Source: Daphnia carinata (Eukaryota; Arthropoda; Branchiopoda; Diplostraca; Daphniidae). Taken from it: DNA of 64,000 bases. Shown here piece by piece: positions 12,361 to 25,661 of the stretch; positions within the stretch are counted from its first letter, which is position 1, and each line of letters opens with the position of its first letter. The DNA lies in the NCBI RefSeq assembly GCF_022539665.2, contig NC_081331.1:806001-870000 (forward strand). The letters run 5' to 3'. The position numbers and the translations under genes were made by a program. Under the pieces are notes generated by a model. That model was not told the origin of the DNA, did no database searches, and saw only the letters and a program-made list of their open reading frames with translations.

Positions 12361-15300
12361 AATGCTGTGTGGCATTGTGGACATAGGTCGTATTCTGAAC
12401 TGTCCATTCCGTCCTCAGCAAGACATATTTCACCTTTATTTGTTCAAAAGTAAATTTTCGATTCCAAATTTATAGTGATCCAATGTTTCCCTCCAAACAA
12501 CGCGCTTTTTGTCCTTGCAAGTTATTTAAAGATAGAACGTGTCGTTCCTCGCCCTATTTCACGTGAAGCTATCCATAAATCAAGACCGGATGCTACCGAT
12601 GTTTCTAGAGCAATGTTGGATTAGTAAATGCAAATACAAAAAAAGCTTTGGGTTTTTATGGAATATATGGCAATAACCGTCTCAATTTATTTGGATGTAT
12701 GCAGCAAAAGGTGAAAGACAAAGTTAGACAACATGTAGTGATACAGCATGGATGCCAGCGACTGATTGATAATTGGTAAAACGAGAACGCAATCATTAGA
12801 AATGATCGTTTCCGTTTAATCGGCAGTTTGTTCGAAATATTTTCGTTGTCAAAGTTTAATGAGCTTAAGAAAATGTTGGCTCGACGTTGTTTGACTTGCC
12901 TAACGAGCAATTATAATTCATACTTACGCAAAAGGGTACAGATGTTGATCGTTACCATGGCAGCGGGCTCAGTTTACATAGAAGATAGACCTCTTCTGTT
13001 TCTGTCGAAAGTGGTTCGAATATGGCTCTGCTACCTGTATAGAAGCTCAATTAAACAACGGAATCGAGCCTTTCTGCCACTCGTTCCAATCCCCCGTTCC
13101 ACTCCTTTCGTCTATGAAGAACCCTGAAGGGGGAGAATTGGGTTGGCACGCGGCGTCGAAAGCTGAACTAGTAGCTCAGCAACGGTCTAGATTTCACTTT
13201 TTCTTCTTTTATCCAAAATTGTACTTGAAACCTTTCGAAAAAAAAGTATGATTTAGTTATCTTTAGTGATTTTTACCGAATTTAACTCGTTAGTCCGATT
13301 GAACTAATGTCTCTATCTCGTTAGAGAACTCCATGTATTCGGATAGGGCGAAATGTTTCATTTAATCACCTTTGGACGCAGCAAAACCTAGAAGATTTGA
13401 ACGAAGATCAGTCTCTGGTGACATTTTACTCATTTTTTATGAGGTCGCTTATAAAGATGAACCGTAAGAAAATAAGAAAGTGATGATAGACATAGGAAAT
13501 GGCTTGGGCGTTAGCAATGTGCGCTCATCGTGTATAGTAGTTTATGTGTACTTAGTCATGGCAAAAGGTTAATGTCAATAAATATAAGCGTTAGAAACGA
13601 GGCTCTATATGCAGTACATCATAAATCAACACTCGATATAGATGAAACTTATTTTGCTTTCTTTGGCACTTATTTTTCCCGGATGAGGTGATTTCTTTCC
13701 CTCTAGTTCTTTTACTATAGGCACGTCTGTGGTCGATATGCCCTAGCCACCGGGCCGGATGGAGTCGAGAGGCATTTAATGACTTGATTAGTGTCTAACA
13801 TCCGCCACCGTAAAGGTTATTTTTATAAATAAACCTTAAAGTTCCGGCTGATTTGTTTTCAATCAGTCAGCTTCTCTGGCTCCATTTCACTAACTATTAT
13901 ACCATTTGCTCTTTCCTTGTTTGTTTTCTCCCTTCGTTCTTCGTCTACCTATACACTAAATTTCTTAGATCCTGCAAGTAAATATATTTGATTTTTAGCC
14001 CGTCAAGTTCAAAGGGATCTACAAGTTGGGGTCAATAAATCAGCGCTACTGCCAGCGTTGAAACCTCAACAGTTAAAACGAAGAGCTAAAGTAGTAAGTT
14101 CACGATATACGTGTACAGGCAGATAGATAGATGGGCTAAGAGCGCGCGAGAGAAGGACAAAAAGAGTGTGAAAGGAGATGGTGACAACTTGAGGTTAAGC
14201 GAGCAATTTATGACCGGCGCCTGCTGTTCACCACTACCCGCCGCGATGTCAGACTCAAACTCGACGTTCCCCCAAACTCTGCGACAAAATTTGGCTTCCA
14301 AGTCTATATGGCCATCGAAATGCCGCCGCCACCGGGTCTCTTCCATCGCTCTCCCGTCTCGTCCAGCTGCCTCATAACGAGCCAATACTGAAGGCAAAGC
14401 AATCTTTGCGTTTGTGTGTATCTTTTATGGAGGACACTGTTATTTGAATGGACAGATAGACAAAAAATAAAATGCCTACTTTAAAAAAAGAAAGGAAAAT
14501 ATCGAAACGCAAAAAAGTTAGAAAAGACAGTGAATATTTGGAAAGAGCAAAAATAAGTGAAGAATAATTGCTGGGTTAATATTGTCGTCCTAGTAACGGT
14601 AAAGAGATATCAAAGATTTCGTCTATGGAGACGGATGGCGGTCAGTTCGTACTCGTCGGTCCAAGTATTCTGCCTTTTAAGTTAGTCGCGTAATCGGAAA
14701 CGAGGCAGCGGACGAACATGCGACTTGGCCAGTAACACTACAGATTGTCGGAAACTGGCATCTAGCATGAACTCTATGTGTACGCGTATCATCGACTATC
14801 GAATTACAACTGAGATTCATAACGACAAGCGGGGCCGCCCGATCAGTAGCCGGTTATGTCTGCTGACACCGATGTCGTTTTCTAACGCAATAGGCAGCAA
14901 CACGACAGATGATTATGCTAGAAATAATCGTGAAAGAAATTAAGGCCATTTCAGTTTCGCCTTCAGTTTGAATTGAGCCAAGTCTGCTGAAAAGTGACCC
15001 ATTGCTCTCATTCGGCTCATCTTCATCCTTGTATAGCCACCAAGAGTTTTGTAAGATCTTAATATAGACGCATCTTGCTGTTATTAGCTAATATTACTGC
15101 TGTGATCGATACATTTCGTATTGGGAAATCGTATCGTATCATGTTCAGATTTTTTGCTATGCAAAAACAGGACTTTGTTCGACTGGAATTATAAAATTTC
15201 AGCGTTTTCTGGACGTAGCCATGCAATTGAAAATCAACATGGCAATCTGGGAAAAATGCTTAAAGAACAGGTGAAACGACATGACACCCTACTAGTCCCC

Positions 15301-16408
15301 TACAGTGCATTCTTCTCTTCCCCAGCTGAAAACAAGGATGATTCTAATGTACACAGTGATGAAAAGGAAAAGCATCGGGACTCGCTTATGTTTAGGTTTC
15401 ACGGGATTGGGTCTTTAGGAGGCGCCGGTGCAAAGGAAACAGCTCCGCCCTCCCAGTTACGTCGTCGGCTTGTTCCAATTGGACGAAAGCACAATGTTTT
15501 TCGTCAGTAGCCGAAAAGAAGAATAAGAAACAGCCAAATGGGGTATGCACGTTGTGTATGTATGCATGCTCAAACACGCACGCGCATGCCTTTGGTCCGT
15601 TTGCGTCGTTTAGATCGAACTGAGAACTGTGTGTCTGGTGTACGAGGGCTGTCTTTATAATCTTCTGGTGAAGAAGCTACTACATAACACAAGTGAAACT
15701 GGCCGAGAAAACGATTGAATAAGAAGGTTTGATGTGATCTTGAGCGCAACTAGTAACCAATAGGAAGTAGGGTTGATCACTTGCATAACAAAACATTTTT
15801 TTTTGCTCAGTTTGTGTTTGCAAGGGAAAGACGTACTGTGTCAATATTATTTGCCGGCGTGAACAGTGAAAAAGTGCTGCAACTAGACGCAAAGCATTCG
15901 ATAGAATTGCACATGCATATTTATGTGGCACTTGCAACGATTGCTGTGATTGGAAAAAAGGAACAAGTTCAAGTTTAATTCGTCACTGTTTTACGTCATA
16001 ACAGCGACGGCAAGAATCCAGCCATTGGCGCAGCATCCTCGATCGTAGCAAACATGATACGAACGGTAAGAATTCAATATCTTATAAGACTAAATGGCAG
16101 CATAGTTTTCTAAAAGAAGACGGCTCGATCTTTGGCAGTAGAACAGACAGAGTAGAAACGCATAGCTTACTCTCATTGGGCTTCGTATTCGATGTGAAAT
16201 AGAGAAACGGTGACCCACGCCTTTTGGCTTTGATAACCTTTGATATGCGCTCTCTATCTTCGATGGCCTTTTTACCATCGTCATCTCTGCTGCTTGCTCT
16301 GGCTGCTGCCTAAAATCTATATGAGATGCGGGCCTTCTTCAGTTTCTATGCAACTCTGCCTGATGACCGTTTGGCTGCTGTATGTCTGTGATTGTGCCGC
16401 TACAGGAC
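12361..16408. other. 4-kb gene-free stretch upstream of FoxL2
   Basis: It contains the SLC35E2 3' UTR and then sequence with no supported coding region. An open frame at 15121-15510 (130 codons, TTG start) shows no domain and no exon-like context. An imperfect AT-rich palindrome lies at about 13815-13838. The length, ahead of a developmental transcription factor in an otherwise compact window, suggests regulatory DNA or non-coding 5' exons of FoxL2. An acceptor-like CTACAG precedes the FoxL2 start codon. Confidence 0.45.
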
Positions 16409-18177
16409 ATGATGATGGACCCGTCGAGCGGCCTCAAGATCAAGCAGGAGATCTCCACTCCGTCACCATCACCATCTCAGCAGCATCACCTGCTGTCGAG
16501 TAAGTGGCAAACAAAAATGTCGAACCCAGAACAAAACAAATAAACAAAATTAACTTCGCGAAATTTCTTGCATTCTCGGTGATTATTAGGTTACCAACAA
16601 CACGTCAGCAATCAACAGCAGCAGTACTTTTTGCAGCAATCAGCGATTGAGGTTCACCATCACAAAAATCATCTACCGTCGTACGCGGCCGTTCACCAGC
16701 AGCAACACGGAGATCAGTTATCAATGAAAAGATCTGTCGATCACCGCAAGGAACAATCTTCTTCATCGTCGGCGCTGCAACAACAACATTCGTCGTCGGC
16801 AACGAAATCCGAGACGGATCAGCAACTGTCGCCAACACAGCATCAACAACAATCGGATTACAATCCCAACATAAAACCGCCCTATTCATATGTGGCTTTA
16901 ATTGCTATGGCCATCAAAGAGAGTCGTGAAAAGCGATTGACCCTGTCCGAAATTTACAAGTTCGTGATTTTGTTCATGCATGTATTTGGCCTATTTTTTT
17001 AAACGTTTCATTTGGTTGTTTGCAGTTACATAACTAAGAAGTTCCCTTATTACGAGAAGAACAAAAAGGGATGGCAGAACAGTATCCGACACAATCTAAG
17101 CCTGAACGAATGCTTCGTCAAAATCCCACGCGAAGGAAATGCGACAGGCGATCGTAAAGGAAACTATTGGACCCTAGGTAAAATATTCCCTTTCCAAACA
17201 TTGATTGTAACATACTTACGGCAAATTTACATGATTTCGTGTATCAAAAGACCCCCAATATGAAGACATGTTTGAGAATGGAAATTACAAGCGAAGACGT
17301 CGAATGAAACGACCGTATTCGATGAGTAACAGAGCAGCGGCCGCAGCTGCCGCGGCCGCCGCTCTCAACAAGCCCCTCTTCAATTCGGACGCATTAAGTG
17401 GACATATTGGCCGTACATTTTTCGCCCCCCCAGCTTATTCTCCGTAAGACACCATTGTATTTGTTTTGGGCTCGTATTTCAATGGTTTCTCATGGTTTAC
17501 GTTCTTGTAAAGGGCCGCTTGTTGGACTGGGGCCCATCATCAGACGTCTTCACTCACTTATACATCCGCCCATCATAGCAATTTCAACGCATTGCAAGCA
17601 CCGTTTAGGAAGTCATCACTCCCGCCCCAGGTATAATATTACTTGATAAACCATACAATCATTCAGAGCTGCAAAATAGGATTTGCATTTGAAATCCAAA
17701 TTTTCTAGATGCAGCCATCTCTACATCAGCCGCATTTCGCTTATCAGTCCATGGCCAACTACCCGACCATGTCTCACAGCAATTTACTTAGTTAGTTGCT
17801 CTCAGTATTCTAAATTCTTAAAACTATAAGGTAAATTGCTATGTCAGTATTCCTCTTCTCAAATAGACGGCCATCACCTGGCGGGAAATTCAAGTTACGC
17901 TAGCGGATCAAGTCCACTCGCTTACGCGGCCAACGGATGTAGCAGCAACCGACATCACCACCAACAACAGCAATCCGTCAGTAGTAGTGCTGGTGGTATT
18001 GAAACTAATGAAGCGGGTATGAGCCGTGAGACGTCGATGACCGCCGTCGGTGTTTCCACCGCGTCTTCTTCCGCTGATCTATCCGGCAGCTTCCCCGTCG
18101 CGAACTCGTCGTCATCATCTTCATCGTCCTCGTCGCATTACCACTACCATTCGTCTTGGAATGAAGCCAAGATCTAA
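16409..18177 (+). CDS. FoxL2: forkhead transcription factor FoxL2
   Basis: Nuclear DNA-binding protein; vertebrate FOXL2 controls ovary and eyelid development. Seven coding exons (16409-16499, 16590-16959, 17026-17177, 17251-17443, 17513-17630, 17709-17790, 17867-18177) sum to 438 residues in frame. The start is the first of three Met codons directly after an acceptor-like CTACAG, so a non-coding upstream exon is likely. The forkhead domain (about residues 127-225) has [37 protein letters not shown] and KGNYWTL, and ends in the FOXL2-type basic tail [12 protein letters not shown]. The N-terminus is Gln/His/Ser-rich and contains LKIKQE, a fit to the sumoylation consensus. A short polyalanine run follows the forkhead, as in human FOXL2 although in different surroundings. 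The C-terminus is Ser-rich. It is longer than human FOXL2 (376 aa). Confidence 0.9.
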
Positions 18178-19866
18178 ATACATAGTACAGTTGTTATACA
18201 CACGTCAGTCACTAGCGCCAGAAAAGAAACTGATCACAATGAGATGAAGAGAAGAGAATAAGCAAACAAGAAAAGACGAATTTCTTTCTAACTGTTTAAC
18301 ATTTGGTGTTTTTATTTCGCCTGTTTGTTTTTGTTTGTCAAATTTCAAACATGCACACACAAAAAAAAAAAATTATTATATAAGTACTGTAATGCGAATA
18401 TCTCGTTTTGTCTTGTTGGGAATCTCACTACATTACACATTCATCGTGCACAAAGACGAAAATATTTACTTTTTCCATCCTTATTTTTGGTATAGTTTTC
18501 ACTGGCACGCGGGCAGTGTACAATGCTAGCTTGCATAAAAGCCTCAGTGCCCTTTTGCTTTTTAAACTGATACAAGATCTGAAACGGAAATTGGAGAAGT
18601 GTTAAGCAGAGGAAGAAATCGCTGGTGTTCAGGGACCATCAGCCGTACTCTACAAACTTCTTATTTCCGGAGTTGAAGCACACAAACATCCATTTCTCCT
18701 TTACTTTGTGAAAAATTCCTTCACTACCGCATAGGCCTGCCGATTGCCTACATGCTGTGTGTAACTATAACTAGCCTATATAAGTGGGACTGGTAGGAAC
18801 CATCTGGCTCCTTTGCTGGTGGTATCTAGCCCATGTCAGTTGAAATGAATCGACTCCAGCTCCATTCCCAGCTGCTACCGAGTGACGCGAGTATCTTAAC
18901 TTCCGTTGGCCGCGACGACTTGGCTGGTTAATTGTTCTCACTATTCATTATTTCACTATATGTTTAGGGTAGACGAGAGCACCATTCCGTAGGAATAAAT
19001 TACTGTTCGATCACTTTATTTTTATTGTTCTAAAAAAATTCGGTGGTTTTTGGCTGAAAGTTGTGCTGTCACACCATTTATTCTAATGACGACGTGGCAG
19101 TTTGGCCGACAAAACGTTTTTGGAATATCTTTGTTCTCGCGTTTGAAAGAAGCGTGCAAGGACGCACGATTAACGGACCCATGCGTGACCCTAAGCGGCT
19201 CAAGCGTTTTCCTTAAAAAAGTGTCAGTCGGGAAAAGGGTCGATAAATCGACGACACTTTCGCACCTGTTGGGGTTATTTCACTGTTGTCGCTGTTTGCC
19301 TTGACTTTTCTTCTTCTGTTGTCTCTCTTTATTTTTATGAATTTATTACACCTCATTCCTTTTCTTTCTTTCATAGTCCTTCTCCTCTATCTGGGTGTTT
19401 CGGAAACGTTTTCAGGACTTATCATTTGATAACGAATGATTAAAGAATTGCACGACTAATAAATTAAGTCATTTTTAGTAAAGCGACGTCCTACTTCATA
19501 AAAAAAAAAACATCAACAAAAATGGGTATATGTGTCTGATCTGCTGTAATTTACTAGTATTACATAATTTTCTAGCGACTACCCGGAATACTTTCCTATT
19601 AACGTAACATAACGGCACGCAGCGCAAGTCGTCTAGATTGAATGTCATCACAGAAAAGGAAAATATTTTGACAAATGGAGTCATCGTTGATTACTAACGG
19701 ATGTCCTTGATTTTTTTTAATAGTTACCGCTTGGCAGTGCTTTTACCACATACAAGACGCAAACTGAGTTCTTTCACTATAGTTTAGAACTGACGTCATT
19801 TTTATTACGTTTACACCTGACATTTATCCCTTCTACTTTCGCTTCTTTTGTTTTATTTTGTAGCAA

Positions 19867-20310
19867 AAAGAATGAGAAAACAATTTTCCCGGAATCAGCA
19901 TTCCATTTTGAGTGTATTCTGTGATATTCAACCAATTCCGATGAGTGTTAGTTTTTGCAGAAAAATTTTTTAAGCCCGACTAAATAAGCCCGACTTTTCT
20001 TATATCCTTAGCCAGGCTTATTTAGTCGGGCTAAGGATTTTATATTTTAGATTACTCAAAAACCATAAAATCTACGTAAAAAGTTGTTTAGGGTTATTTT
20101 GTCGGGCTTAAAAATTTCTATCGCACCTACTTTTATATTTTAGATTACTCAAAACCGATAAAATCCACGTAAAAACTAAATTCATTTTCGTAATTCGTGT
20201 TATATTTTGAATCTAAATTATATATAGTTACCTAGATTTATTGATATTATTTATTTAAAGGAAAATTCGGGCTTATTTTTTGTCGGGCTTAAAATTTCCT
20301 TAATTTCCAC
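19867..20310. repeat. AT-rich repeat with AAGCCCGAC units, copy 2
   Basis: The left part repeats the arm of the foldback element at 9.6 kb (TTTTCCCGGAATCAGCATTC, GTGATATTCAACCAATTCCGA). The middle has a short palindrome (AAGCCCGAC facing GTCGGGCT around 19975-20030). The right part duplicates itself (TTTTATATTTTAGATTACTC at about 20038 and 20130) and matches 10300-10445 inverted. No open frame. Confidence 0.75.
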
Positions 20311-21213
20311 AAAAAGTGATGTTACGGTAGAGGCGCGTCTAAGTGGGAGAATATTTCGATGGTAACGTGACTCCATTGTTATGGACTGAAACGAATTTAA
20401 CGAGGACTAAATTGGCCGTATGTGTATGAAATACTTTTCTTTTTGTTTGGTTAAGAACAACATACAGAAGGATGATGGGGATTCTTCTTCTAAACTAAAG
20501 GGGATACGGATTCTACAGGGAACGTTTCAGATGGTATCAGTTCACTTTTAATCGGTTGAATAATAGACGTGAAACTTTTGGGTACCTCTCCTGCGATATC
20601 TGGATAGTATTACACATCGGAAAAATTGCGTCGCTCAACAGCTTCTTGCTACCTACCGTTTCAATGGTATTCTGTGTTTGTTTCTATAAAAATGTATATA
20701 CTTGCACTAGATATATCTTCTCATTAAGCAAATCCTTTTTTCTTTTTTTTTTTTCATGTAACCAGATTTTAATCTAGAATACACCCAAGACCAACAGTGC
20801 AGCTAAGCAGCGATCGAGTTTCAGGAAAAACTTGCAGCTTTTGCCTGGCTAGCTCCGACTGTGAAGCTGTTGCTGATATCGACGATAACCTCAAAGTTCC
20901 ATTGAGTTTATAGTGGCAATGCTTCTCTCTCGACAACTTGTATCTCTGTTTCAAATTTATGAACGATTTTATTTGACATTCTTTTGCTTCATTCTTTTTT
21001 TTTTTTTCTAACATCACATCGGCGTGGAGTCACGTGATGTCATGCGAAACTTGTATTTCTATGTTGGCGAAAACGCATTCAACTAAATCAGTTTACGTTC
21101 GTTTGAAATTCTAAATGTAATCTCAGTTGCAAGAACGGTACGGACCACCCACGCAAGCCATTGGCGAAGAACGATATTCCTCTTCACTTGGACGTACCGT
21201 GGGCCTACCGCGA

Positions 21214-21227
21214 CCCCCCCCCCCCCC
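21214..21227. repeat. poly-C run (14 nt)
   Basis: Uninterrupted run of 14 C in intergenic sequence. Confidence 0.9.
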
Positions 21228-21750
21228 TTCCATCTCAAAGACGCTTAACTTCTTGGCAGGTCCAGGGTTCCGATGACAAGTAAAACATCATAAATGTTTC
21301 GCTCGTGTTACATGTTTTTAAATATTTAGATCACATTACCGCACGTAACCGTACAACGCAGGCATTTCAGTTGCGTCATGTTGGTCGTTCAACGGCATTT
21401 TTTTGCCCACTTTCTCTTAAGGGAAACACAATGCTTACATGAAACAAATGAAGGATAGTACTTTTATATTGTACTAAAAGAAAAATTCAGTTCAAGTATA
21501 ACAAGAATGTAGTTGAAATTATTTCGTTTGTGGCGAATGGTGGAACGGCGAAACACTTAGCAACACTATGGAAAAGGAAAATTCCACGTCGTCTTCCCCA
21601 TTACTATTGGATGCCTCTCAAGCGACAAGTAGTTAGATGATATCAATTATTTGGGTATCAGCCACGAGACGCTGAAAACTTAAACAAAACATGGGCAAAA
21701 ATATTTGTAGAAAACAAAAAATCATTATAGGTGGTGGTTCACTGCCATAT

Positions 21751-24700
21751 TTAATCGTCGAGGAGGTCGTCGTCCAAATTAACTTCGGACGTATCGACGT
21801 TATCGTCTAACTCAAGATTTTCCAAGTCAAGTTCCAGATCACGGTCAAGTTGGCTGGAAGCCTGAGCTGATTTGGTGTCAGAATCCGCAGACTGGAAATC
21901 TTCCGCGTCATCGTCCAACAGATTTTTAGGTTGATTGGCGGCCTCAAATGCAGGCTTCGTAGCAGACTCTGGTACCGCACTGACGGAAGCGATCGAATGA
22001 TGCTGCTCACTGGCTTCTTCAACTTCTTTTTCTTCTTCTACAAAGGACACTTTGGCGCATGCAACGTGATGAAACTGATCATTTTGTTCAGCCAAACGCA
22101 TCTCGTCAACAGGATGTCTCTCCCAGTTGTGGGGCAGCGCAGGGTAAGCAGAGGCCGGCATCTGCTGGCGTCTCTGTTCAAGAAACTGCTCCGTCTTCAA
22201 AGCATCCATCAAACCTGGGAAGAGATTGTCGTACTGGGCTGGATCGGCCAGACTCTGACTGGCTTTGGCATTGACCTGGCTAAGGCTAAGCTTCCAGAGC
22301 TGGACGACGCGAGAGATTTGGCTGGGCAGGTAGGTGCGTGCAAAGAAGGCAGCCTCGGGAATGCGTTGGGTATTGATCAAAATCTCAAGGCAAGCGTTCA
22401 AGTCGCCACTGAGGAAGCGCGTCAAAAACGCAACGTTGTTCATGCCAGCTCCGATGGCGTCGTCGCCCAGCCGTTGCACCATTTCGGCGTTGCCTAAACA
22501 GCGCAACAAGTTATTAGTGATCTGTGATCGTCAATGGCAATTGTTGCAAACTGTGGATAGCATACCGGACGCAGTGGCCAAGAGGAGGAGACCTCCAAAA
22601 TCTTGGGCCTTGTGAAGACACTCTTGAGCTAACTCGAACTGGCATTTAGTTGTGGCCAAATCGGCAAGTTGCTTCCACTTGTGTTCACTTTGGGCCTCGC
22701 AAGCCAGCTGGTAGGCTAGTTGCAATTGTCCTAGTTGGAGCGAAAGTTCGAAACGATGTTCGGGATCAGCAGAAACGGCCAAAGCTTGTTCCTTGAATCC
22801 CTGTTTCTCGAGAAAGTGTGCAACTCTGGTACGTTGTTCTTTGGGAACTGAGGGGAGAACTCGATCAGCGGTTTCGAAATCTCGTCGCATGACCGCCGTC
22901 TGATACTCCAGCACCGAGAGCTGCAATCCATAGGAGACAACATTCAACTCCTTGTCGCCCAGGTAAAGGCTATTATCCTTGGGAATATACCCCAACAAGT
23001 ACATCACTCTGGAATAGACAGAACAAATTTTTTCACAGAGGTTTTCAATACGGGTTACGGTTTTGCCATATGCCTACCTGTCAAGATGGGCGACTGTCAC
23101 AATTTCTCCACCGACGTAATAATTCAGGCGATTGGCACTGTTGGTGTAGATAAAGCAATCGCCAACCCAAAGGCCCGTCTTGACACTCTCTTGCACTTCG
23201 GACAACATATCGAAAGCCGTCTAAATTACAGGAAAGCCCTTGATCGAATCAGAAATCGATTTCTTTAACATTTTTTTAAATTAAAGCACCTCGATCCCAG
23301 CATCATCTGTAAGGCCTTCCTTGGTTTCGAAGCTCTTGGCTACAGCATCAGCATCATAACGCAAAATGAAATAGCTATCTTCGGTAGAAATGCAAACTAA
23401 TTCTCCATTCTCCGACCAGTACACACCGCGTGGTTGGATTTCAATTCGGCGAATCAACGTGAGATTGTCCCATTCATAGAATGCTAAACTGTTGGCTGAC
23501 CGGACACCAAGCATTGCTCCACCGAAAATTCCTGGACGAGTGGCAATATTATGTTAGTTGACTCTCATCTGGATATTCAAGAAAAGCGCATAACACATTA
23601 CCTTCTGCTCCAAGCTCAGGTTTAAACTGCTTCTTTTCCTTGAAATTCTTAAAAACTTTAACAGATGTGGCACTTTCGCGAACGGCATACTCGGAGGAAT
23701 CAACTGCCCATACGAATTCCAACGCTGAGCCGAAAGCCTTGTTGCGTAGAGCCATAGCTGTGTAGATTATATACTCGCCGTCACCGCAAACAACGACGAA
23801 TCTGTTTTTTTTTTTTTCAAACAGGATTCTTGTATACAACTTTTTAAACACGCAAAGAATATAGAAAAATACCTTCCGTTTGGATTATGAGCTACTGTTT
23901 GCGGATAGATCTCACAAGCACCCATATCTTTGATAGCCAGCGGAAGGCGTTCGCCATCCTTTATCTCTGAGTCTGGCAGCGCTTTGAGATTAGCTTGTTG
24001 GATCTCTGAATGCTTAGCCCAGATGATTTTTCCGCTTTGGTCCATCGACATGGCAGGTTCTTCTCTACCTAACTTGATCATGATAGATCCCTCATCATAA
24101 CCCAGGGCGATGTTATTAGAGCCGGGTAAACAGCAAATTGTCCAGACACGTTCCAAACCATAATTGAGTGTAGTCTCCAGCCGATAGGTATTTGAATGCC
24201 AGACCCTATATACAGAAGATAATTATATTTGATGAGAAACACATGAGTATTGGAATGGATTAAGCACCTGACTGTTCCATCTTCAGAGCCCGTAAGGAGA
24301 ATTGGAAGTTCAGGATGAAAAGCAACTGATGAAATGTTCTGAGCATGTCCTTCAAGGGTTTGCACGCACGTTTTATTTTGATAATCCCAAATTTTTACAA
24401 GACGATCATCTGCTCCGGAAATTAAATAAGGTTTGTCGCCAGCGTGGTAATAGTCCACACAATTGACGCCCTTCTCATGGCCCTCAAGTGTGAAATTAGG
24501 GCTGTTGGAGCCCAACTGCCAAACCTAGAACAGAGAATATTTAATTTAATAATCACAGCAGATAGAAAAATAATGTCATAATACCTTGACTGTTCTATCA
24601 AGAGAGGCAGTGGCAAATGTGTTATTATCCTTAGGATTAATGACAATTTGCATAACATAATGGGTATGTCCTTCGAAAACCTGTTGACATGCCCAGTTCT

Positions 24701-25359
24701 TTTCCCAATTCCACAATTTAATTGACATGTCATCTACAAAAAAAAAAGAGAAAAAAAGGATGAGTTTTATACTTGATATGCTTCCAATACTCCATTTTGT
24801 ACAATATTGTTAACATACCACTGCTGGTCAATATAAAGGGTTGAGTGGGATGGACAGCAATGCAACGAACATAGTCAGAATGAGCTTCAAATGCTGTCAC
24901 ACGATCAAGTGTGTTGTAATTGAATACTCTAACCTGTAAATATTATTACATTACATTTAAGAAAATTTCCAAGAAATGAAATTCATACCTGCATATCATC
25001 TGAACCACTAACAACCCAATTTTTTCTTGGGACAAATTTAACAGCACGAACAGGTAAATCACAAACCTACATTAAAAAAATGATTGATCAATATCCTACA
25101 AAATGATTAAATATATCACATTGTACCTCAAAGGATTTGATGATTTGTTGTGATTCATGGTTCCAAATGTGAACGTTTCCGTTATATAGGGAGGCCAACA
25201 TCCATGGCTCAGTTGGATGCAAGTCAACACTTTTAACTCGATCGGAACGGGCAGTAAGCCTTCGCTTGATATCTAATTTTAACGGCTAAATATAAAATAA
25301 TATTTCGTTAGTGTCTATAACGGTGGTGTTCGAAATAAATATTATTTATGTTAAACCAT
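21751..25359 (-). CDS. COPB2: coatomer subunit beta-prime (COPB2)
   Basis: WD40 subunit of the COPI coat, which buds Golgi-to-ER vesicles and binds dilysine cargo signals. The start codon is alone in exon 1: ATG at 25359-25357 is followed at once by a GTTTAA donor, and exon 2 resumes with [17 protein letters not shown] (human: M-PLRLDIKRKL). The N-terminal propeller shows clear WD repeats ([26 protein letters not shown]). The second propeller contains [19 protein letters not shown], and the alpha-solenoid contains [34 protein letters not shown] and [27 protein letters not shown]. The C-terminus is strongly acidic and ends [10 protein letters not shown], like human (INLDEDILDD). No frame break was seen. 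Confidence 0.95.
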
Positions 25360-25661
25360 TTTGTTATGAAGATGAATCAGACTACGTGGCCGGTAAAAGG
25401 AGACTTTTTTGTCGATCTGTCATCTCTTAAAAGCAGTATTGCCAGATTAGAGTGATTGCTAAACAAATTATTGCTGTAATTTTTTTTCTTACACTTTAAA
25501 TTGGCAAATTATTTGAAGTATCATTATTACTCTATTTTTTAAATATTTTTAACGATATAGCCAATATCATGATATCTATAAGAAACGTAAATGTATTAGG
25601 CTTCCTCTGCAATGGCAACACCAATCTGTTCAAAACAAACTGCCAAACTACCAAATATCTA
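25360..25661. promoter_or_regulatory. bidirectional promoter COPB2 / C2orf76
   Basis: The two start codons point away from each other and are 302 bp apart. The region is AT-rich with no obvious TATA box near either gene. That the promoter is shared is an inference from spacing. Confidence 0.55.

Larger units (their letters stand above)
18178..21750. other. intergenic region between FoxL2 and COPB2
   Basis: It holds the 3' UTRs of two converging genes (FoxL2 plus, COPB2 minus), the repeat at 19867-20310 and a C14 run at 21214-21227. I see no supported coding region or RNA gene elsewhere in it. Confidence 0.5.

Noticed and set aside
14086..14397. 103-codon minus-strand frame upstream of FoxL2
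   Set aside because: No start context or domain; the overlapping plus frame is equally long, so this is likely chance.
15121..15510. 130-codon open frame upstream of FoxL2
   Set aside because: Begins with TTG, composition is unremarkable and no motif or exon border was found. It could be a missed exon, but I cannot support it.
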